A stretch of 7,170 bases of DNA from Chlorobiota bacterium (lineage in GTDB: Bacteria > Bacteroidota > Bacteroidia > Flavobacteriales > Flavobacteriaceae): positions 1 to 7,170 of the forward strand of contig JAADEB010000125.1 in the NCBI GenBank assembly GCA_013153655.1, written 5' to 3'. A program made the position numbers and the translations under genes. Numbering within the stretch: the stretch's first letter is position 1; every line of letters begins with the position of its first letter. Positions 5,452-7,170 of the stretch are shown here, one piece after another. Below the pieces are notes generated by a model. It did not search any database and was not told the DNA's origin. It saw only the letters and a program-made list of their open reading frames with translations.

Positions 5452-5482
5452 AAAAAACCGCCTTCCCCGAAAGGAAAGCGGT
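5452..5482 (-). terminator. Intrinsic terminator of the kbp-like gene
   Basis: Read on the minus strand, ACCGCTTTCC pairs with GGAAGGCGGT over 10 bases (plus-strand 5473-5482 with 5457-5466, one wobble) around a 6-base loop, followed by a T-run (plus-strand A-run at 5452-5456). It lies about 30 bases past the stop codon. Confidence 0.88.
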
Positions 5483-5513
5483 CAACAATTTTGTTTTGCT
5501 TAAACTTACTTCA

Positions 5514-5999
5514 TTATTCTTCCAGAGGGGGGATACGAAGCACTTGTCCGGGATAAATTTTATCCGGATCCGATAACATCGGCTTGTTAGCTTCGAAAAT
5601 GATCATATACTTATTGGCGTCGCCGTACACTTCCTTGGCAATTTTACTAAGGTAGTCACCTTTTTGAACAGTGTAAAATTGAGGTTCGGCTTCTTTGGCC
5701 TCCTCCTCCATCACATCGAGGCGATCGTCCACTTCACCGATACCTTCGGTGTTGCCCACTACCAGAATAATTTTTTCACGGGTTTCCTGATTGGGTACCT
5801 CCCCGTACACAATGGCTTTATCATCCACAATGATGATGTTCAATTTATCCACGGGCAGTCCCATGGCCAAAATACGGTCTTTCAGACGCGTGGCTTTTTC
5901 GAAGTTCAGTTCTTCGATGCTTTTGGTTTCCAGTTTTTTTTCTTCTTCGTGACCGAAGAGTTTTTCACCGGCTTCTTTGATGAATGAAAATAATCCCAT
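5514..5999 (-). CDS. kbp: Kbp/YgaU-like potassium-binding protein with BON and LysM domains
   Basis: This 161-residue protein resembles E. coli Kbp (YgaU, 149 residues) along its length. The start MGLFSFIKEAGEKLF matches MGLFNFVKDAGEKLW, and the end YGDANKY...IFEANKPML...PDKIYPGQVLRIP is nearly the same as in E. coli. A BON domain spans about 27-97, with the IGEVDDRLDV end at 87-96. A LysM domain spans about 107-157, starting FYTVQKGDYLSKIAKEVYG. There is no signal peptide, so the protein is expected in the cytoplasm, as E. coli Kbp is. In E. coli it binds potassium and changes shape; here that role is inferred from similarity. Compared with E. coli, the linkers before BON (17-30) and before LysM (97-106) are highly charged. 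The gene is a single-gene unit with its own terminator, divergent from citrate synthase. A cell-wall role through LysM is less likely without an export signal. Confidence 0.92.
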   Translation of the reverse strand: MGLFSFIKEAGEKLFGHEEEKKLETKSIEELNFEKATRLKDRILAMGLPVDKLNIIIVDDKAIVYGEVPNQETREKIILVVGNTEGIGEVDDRLDVMEEEAKEAEPQFYTVQKGDYLSKIAKEVYGDANKYMIIFEANKPMLSDPDKIYPGQVLRIPPLEE

Positions 6000-6047
6000 A
6001 GTTATTGGTTTTTAAGGTTTGTTCATGTAAAATTACATAAAAAAATT

Positions 6048-6077
6048 CAATCTTAGGTAATCAATATTTATGCCAAA
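6048..6077 (-). promoter_or_regulatory. Candidate promoter for the kbp-like gene
   Basis: On the minus strand, TTTG (plus 6074-6077), an 18-base spacer, then TAAGATTG (plus 6048-6055), which has one mismatch to the TAnnTTTG box. A start near 6042 would give a leader of about 40 bases. In AT-rich sequence such a match can arise by chance. Confidence 0.4.
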
Positions 6078-6290
6078 AACATATCCGTACAAGACCTAAT
6101 CCAACTACCGGGAATTAAATGTTTTCAAAATTGTAAACTATTACGAATATTATTTTCAAAATAATTTTCAATGTTTAAATAGCCGGCAGTCAAAAGCTTT
6201 GGAATATGTAATAATAGTTTCACGGCTAATATAAAAGAAATCATAAAATAATACCTCCTAAAATCCTACGGTCATTTTACAAGGAAGTAA

Positions 6291-6320
6291 TTTGACGGGA
6301 TATGCTAAAACTGACTTTTG
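6291..6320 (+). promoter_or_regulatory. Candidate promoter for citrate synthase
   Basis: TTTG at 6291-6294, an 18-base spacer, then GACTTTTG at 6313-6320, one mismatch to TAnnTTTG. Transcription would start near 6327, giving about 50 bases of leader before the preferred ATG at 6378. A second, weaker -7-like box (TAATTTTC, 6347-6354) has no matching upstream box. Confidence 0.4.
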
Positions 6321-6377
6321 ATATAAATGATAAGCCGCCTGCCGTCTAATTTTCAGATGTTAAAAATTAGAACGGTT

Positions 6378-7170
6378 ATGAATAAGCTTAAAGAAACTTT
6401 GTACAACAAAATCGAAGCTCACCGTCCGCGTACCCGCCGTTTGGCCAAAGAATACGGCGACGTGGTGGTGGATCAAGTGCGTGCCGGCCAAATCGTGGGC
6501 GGTATGCGAGGTATTAAATGTTTGATTTCGGACATATCCTATTTGGATCCGTACGAAGGTATCCGTTATCGCGGATATACCTTGCCCGAAGTTTTCGAAT
6601 TGCTTCCCAAACCCGAGGGTGCCGAAATGCCCTATGTGGAGGGTCTTTACTACCTGTTGCTCACGGGCGACATTCCCACCAAGGAGCAAGTGGAAGATTT
6701 GATTGTGGATATGAACAACCGCCGGATTATTCCCAAATATGTTTGGGACGTTATCGATTCGTTCCCCAGCGAAAGCCATCCTATGGCCATTCTTTCGGCG
6801 GCTATTATGAGCCTGGAACGCGAATCGCAGTTTAACGTTCGCTACCGTCAGGGTATAAGCAAAATGGATTATTGGGATCCCACTTATGAGGACGCCACCA
6901 ACCTGCTGGCCAAAATCCCGCTCATCGGTGCTTATATCTACCGCAAACTTTACAATCCCGAAGGTGCCCACCGCTATCCGGATCCCACTTTGGATTTCGG
7001 TGCCAACTTTGCCTACATGATGGGCAAGGAAAAACCTTATGACGATGTGTCGCGCATGTATTTCATCATCCATGCCGATCACGAAGCCGGTAACGTAAGC
7101 GCCCACACGGGACACCTCATTGCCAGCTCGCTTTCGGATGTTTATTACGCCATTTCGGGCATGATCAACG
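6378..7170 (+). CDS. gltA: Citrate synthase, mitochondrial (eukaryotic-like) type, 3' end beyond window
   Basis: Citrate synthase condenses acetyl-CoA and oxaloacetate into citrate at the entry to the TCA cycle. The visible 264 codons are open to the window end, out of a usual length of about 440. MRGIKCLISD (43-52) and LDPYEGIRYRGYTLPE (56-71) are hallmark segments of the mitochondrial-like bacterial subgroup. They are followed by LLLTGDIPT (93-101), HPMAILSAAI (134-143), DYWDPTYEDA (164-173) and HADHEAGNVSAHTGH (232-246), in which His235 matches oxaloacetate-binding His238 of the pig enzyme. The catalytic His274, His320 and Asp375 equivalents lie outside the window. In-frame ATGs also occur at 6327 and 6357. 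The 6378 start is preferred because the following MNKLKETLYNKIEA fits the usual N-terminal helix and an A-rich leader precedes it. The symbol is given by function; this is not the E. coli-type allosteric GltA. Confidence 0.93.
   Translation, partial: MNKLKETLYNKIEAHRPRTRRLAKEYGDVVVDQVRAGQIVGGMRGIKCLISDISYLDPYEGIRYRGYTLPEVFELLPKPEGAEMPYVEGLYYLLLTGDIPTKEQVEDLIVDMNNRRIIPKYVWDVIDSFPSESHPMAILSAAIMSLERESQFNVRYRQGISKMDYWDPTYEDATNLLAKIPLIGAYIYRKLYNPEGAHRYPDPTLDFGANFAYMMGKEKPYDDVSRMYFIIHADHEAGNVSAHTGHLIASSLSDVYYAISGMIN

Larger units (their letters stand above)
6000..6377. other. AT-rich divergent intergenic region
   Basis: This 378-base region separates the minus-strand kbp-like gene from the plus-strand citrate synthase and contains no gene I can support. 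It is much more AT-rich than the flanking genes. It holds a candidate promoter for each gene (listed separately) and a short perfect palindrome, ATTATTTT-C-AAAATAAT, at 6149-6165, roughly midway between them. None of the repeat families from 1-1127 is seen here. Confidence 0.7.

Noticed and set aside
6327..6377. Earlier in-frame ATG starts (6327, 6357) for citrate synthase
   Set aside because: They would add residues (SRLPSNFQ and LKIRTV types) not expected in the family, and 6327 coincides with the likely transcription start. They are not fully excluded.
6360..7115. 251-codon antisense frame across citrate synthase
   Set aside because: The sense strand encodes an unmistakable citrate synthase; the antisense product shows no motif.

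Overview
The window looks like a chromosomal stretch from an uncultured or little-studied member of the Bacteroidetes (Bacteroidota), probably Bacteroidales-like. The reasons are the start regions, which are A-rich and lack Shine-Dalgarno sequences; promoter boxes that fit the Bacteroidetes TTTG / TAnnTTTG pattern; a NagB-PIG-L fusion protein typical of that phylum; and intergenic hairpin repeats carrying the TCATTCCGA...GAGGAATCTC signature common in these genomes. Species cannot be named from the sequence.

Layout. Positions 1-1127 hold no credible gene. They are a dense mosaic of hairpin repeat elements and very short tandem arrays with unit lengths of 6, 7 and 8 bases, including a 123-base tandem duplication. 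A near-perfect promoter follows at 1142-1172. Next comes a plus-strand run of sugar-phosphate genes: a glucosamine-6-phosphate deaminase-like/PIG-L deacetylase fusion (1191-3095), 6-phosphofructokinase pfkA (3142-4128) and type I glyceraldehyde-3-phosphate dehydrogenase gap (4142-5146), closed by a strong intrinsic terminator. A 250-base gap of unclear content follows, then a minus-strand kbp/ygaU-like BON-LysM gene (5514-5999) with its own terminator. After an AT-rich divergent intergenic region, the first 264 codons of a mitochondrial-type citrate synthase (6378-7170) run off the end of the window.

How the genes work together. The product of a true NagB reaction, fructose-6-phosphate, is the substrate of PfkA, and Gap acts further down glycolysis, so the first three genes form a coherent amino-sugar-to-glycolysis block. 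Citrate synthase brings the resulting acetyl-CoA into the TCA cycle. The Kbp-like protein is likely a cytoplasmic potassium-binding or stress protein unrelated to that pathway. The least ordinary parts are the repeat mosaic and the fusion enzyme, whose NagB half has Ser where E. coli NagB has catalytic Asp141.
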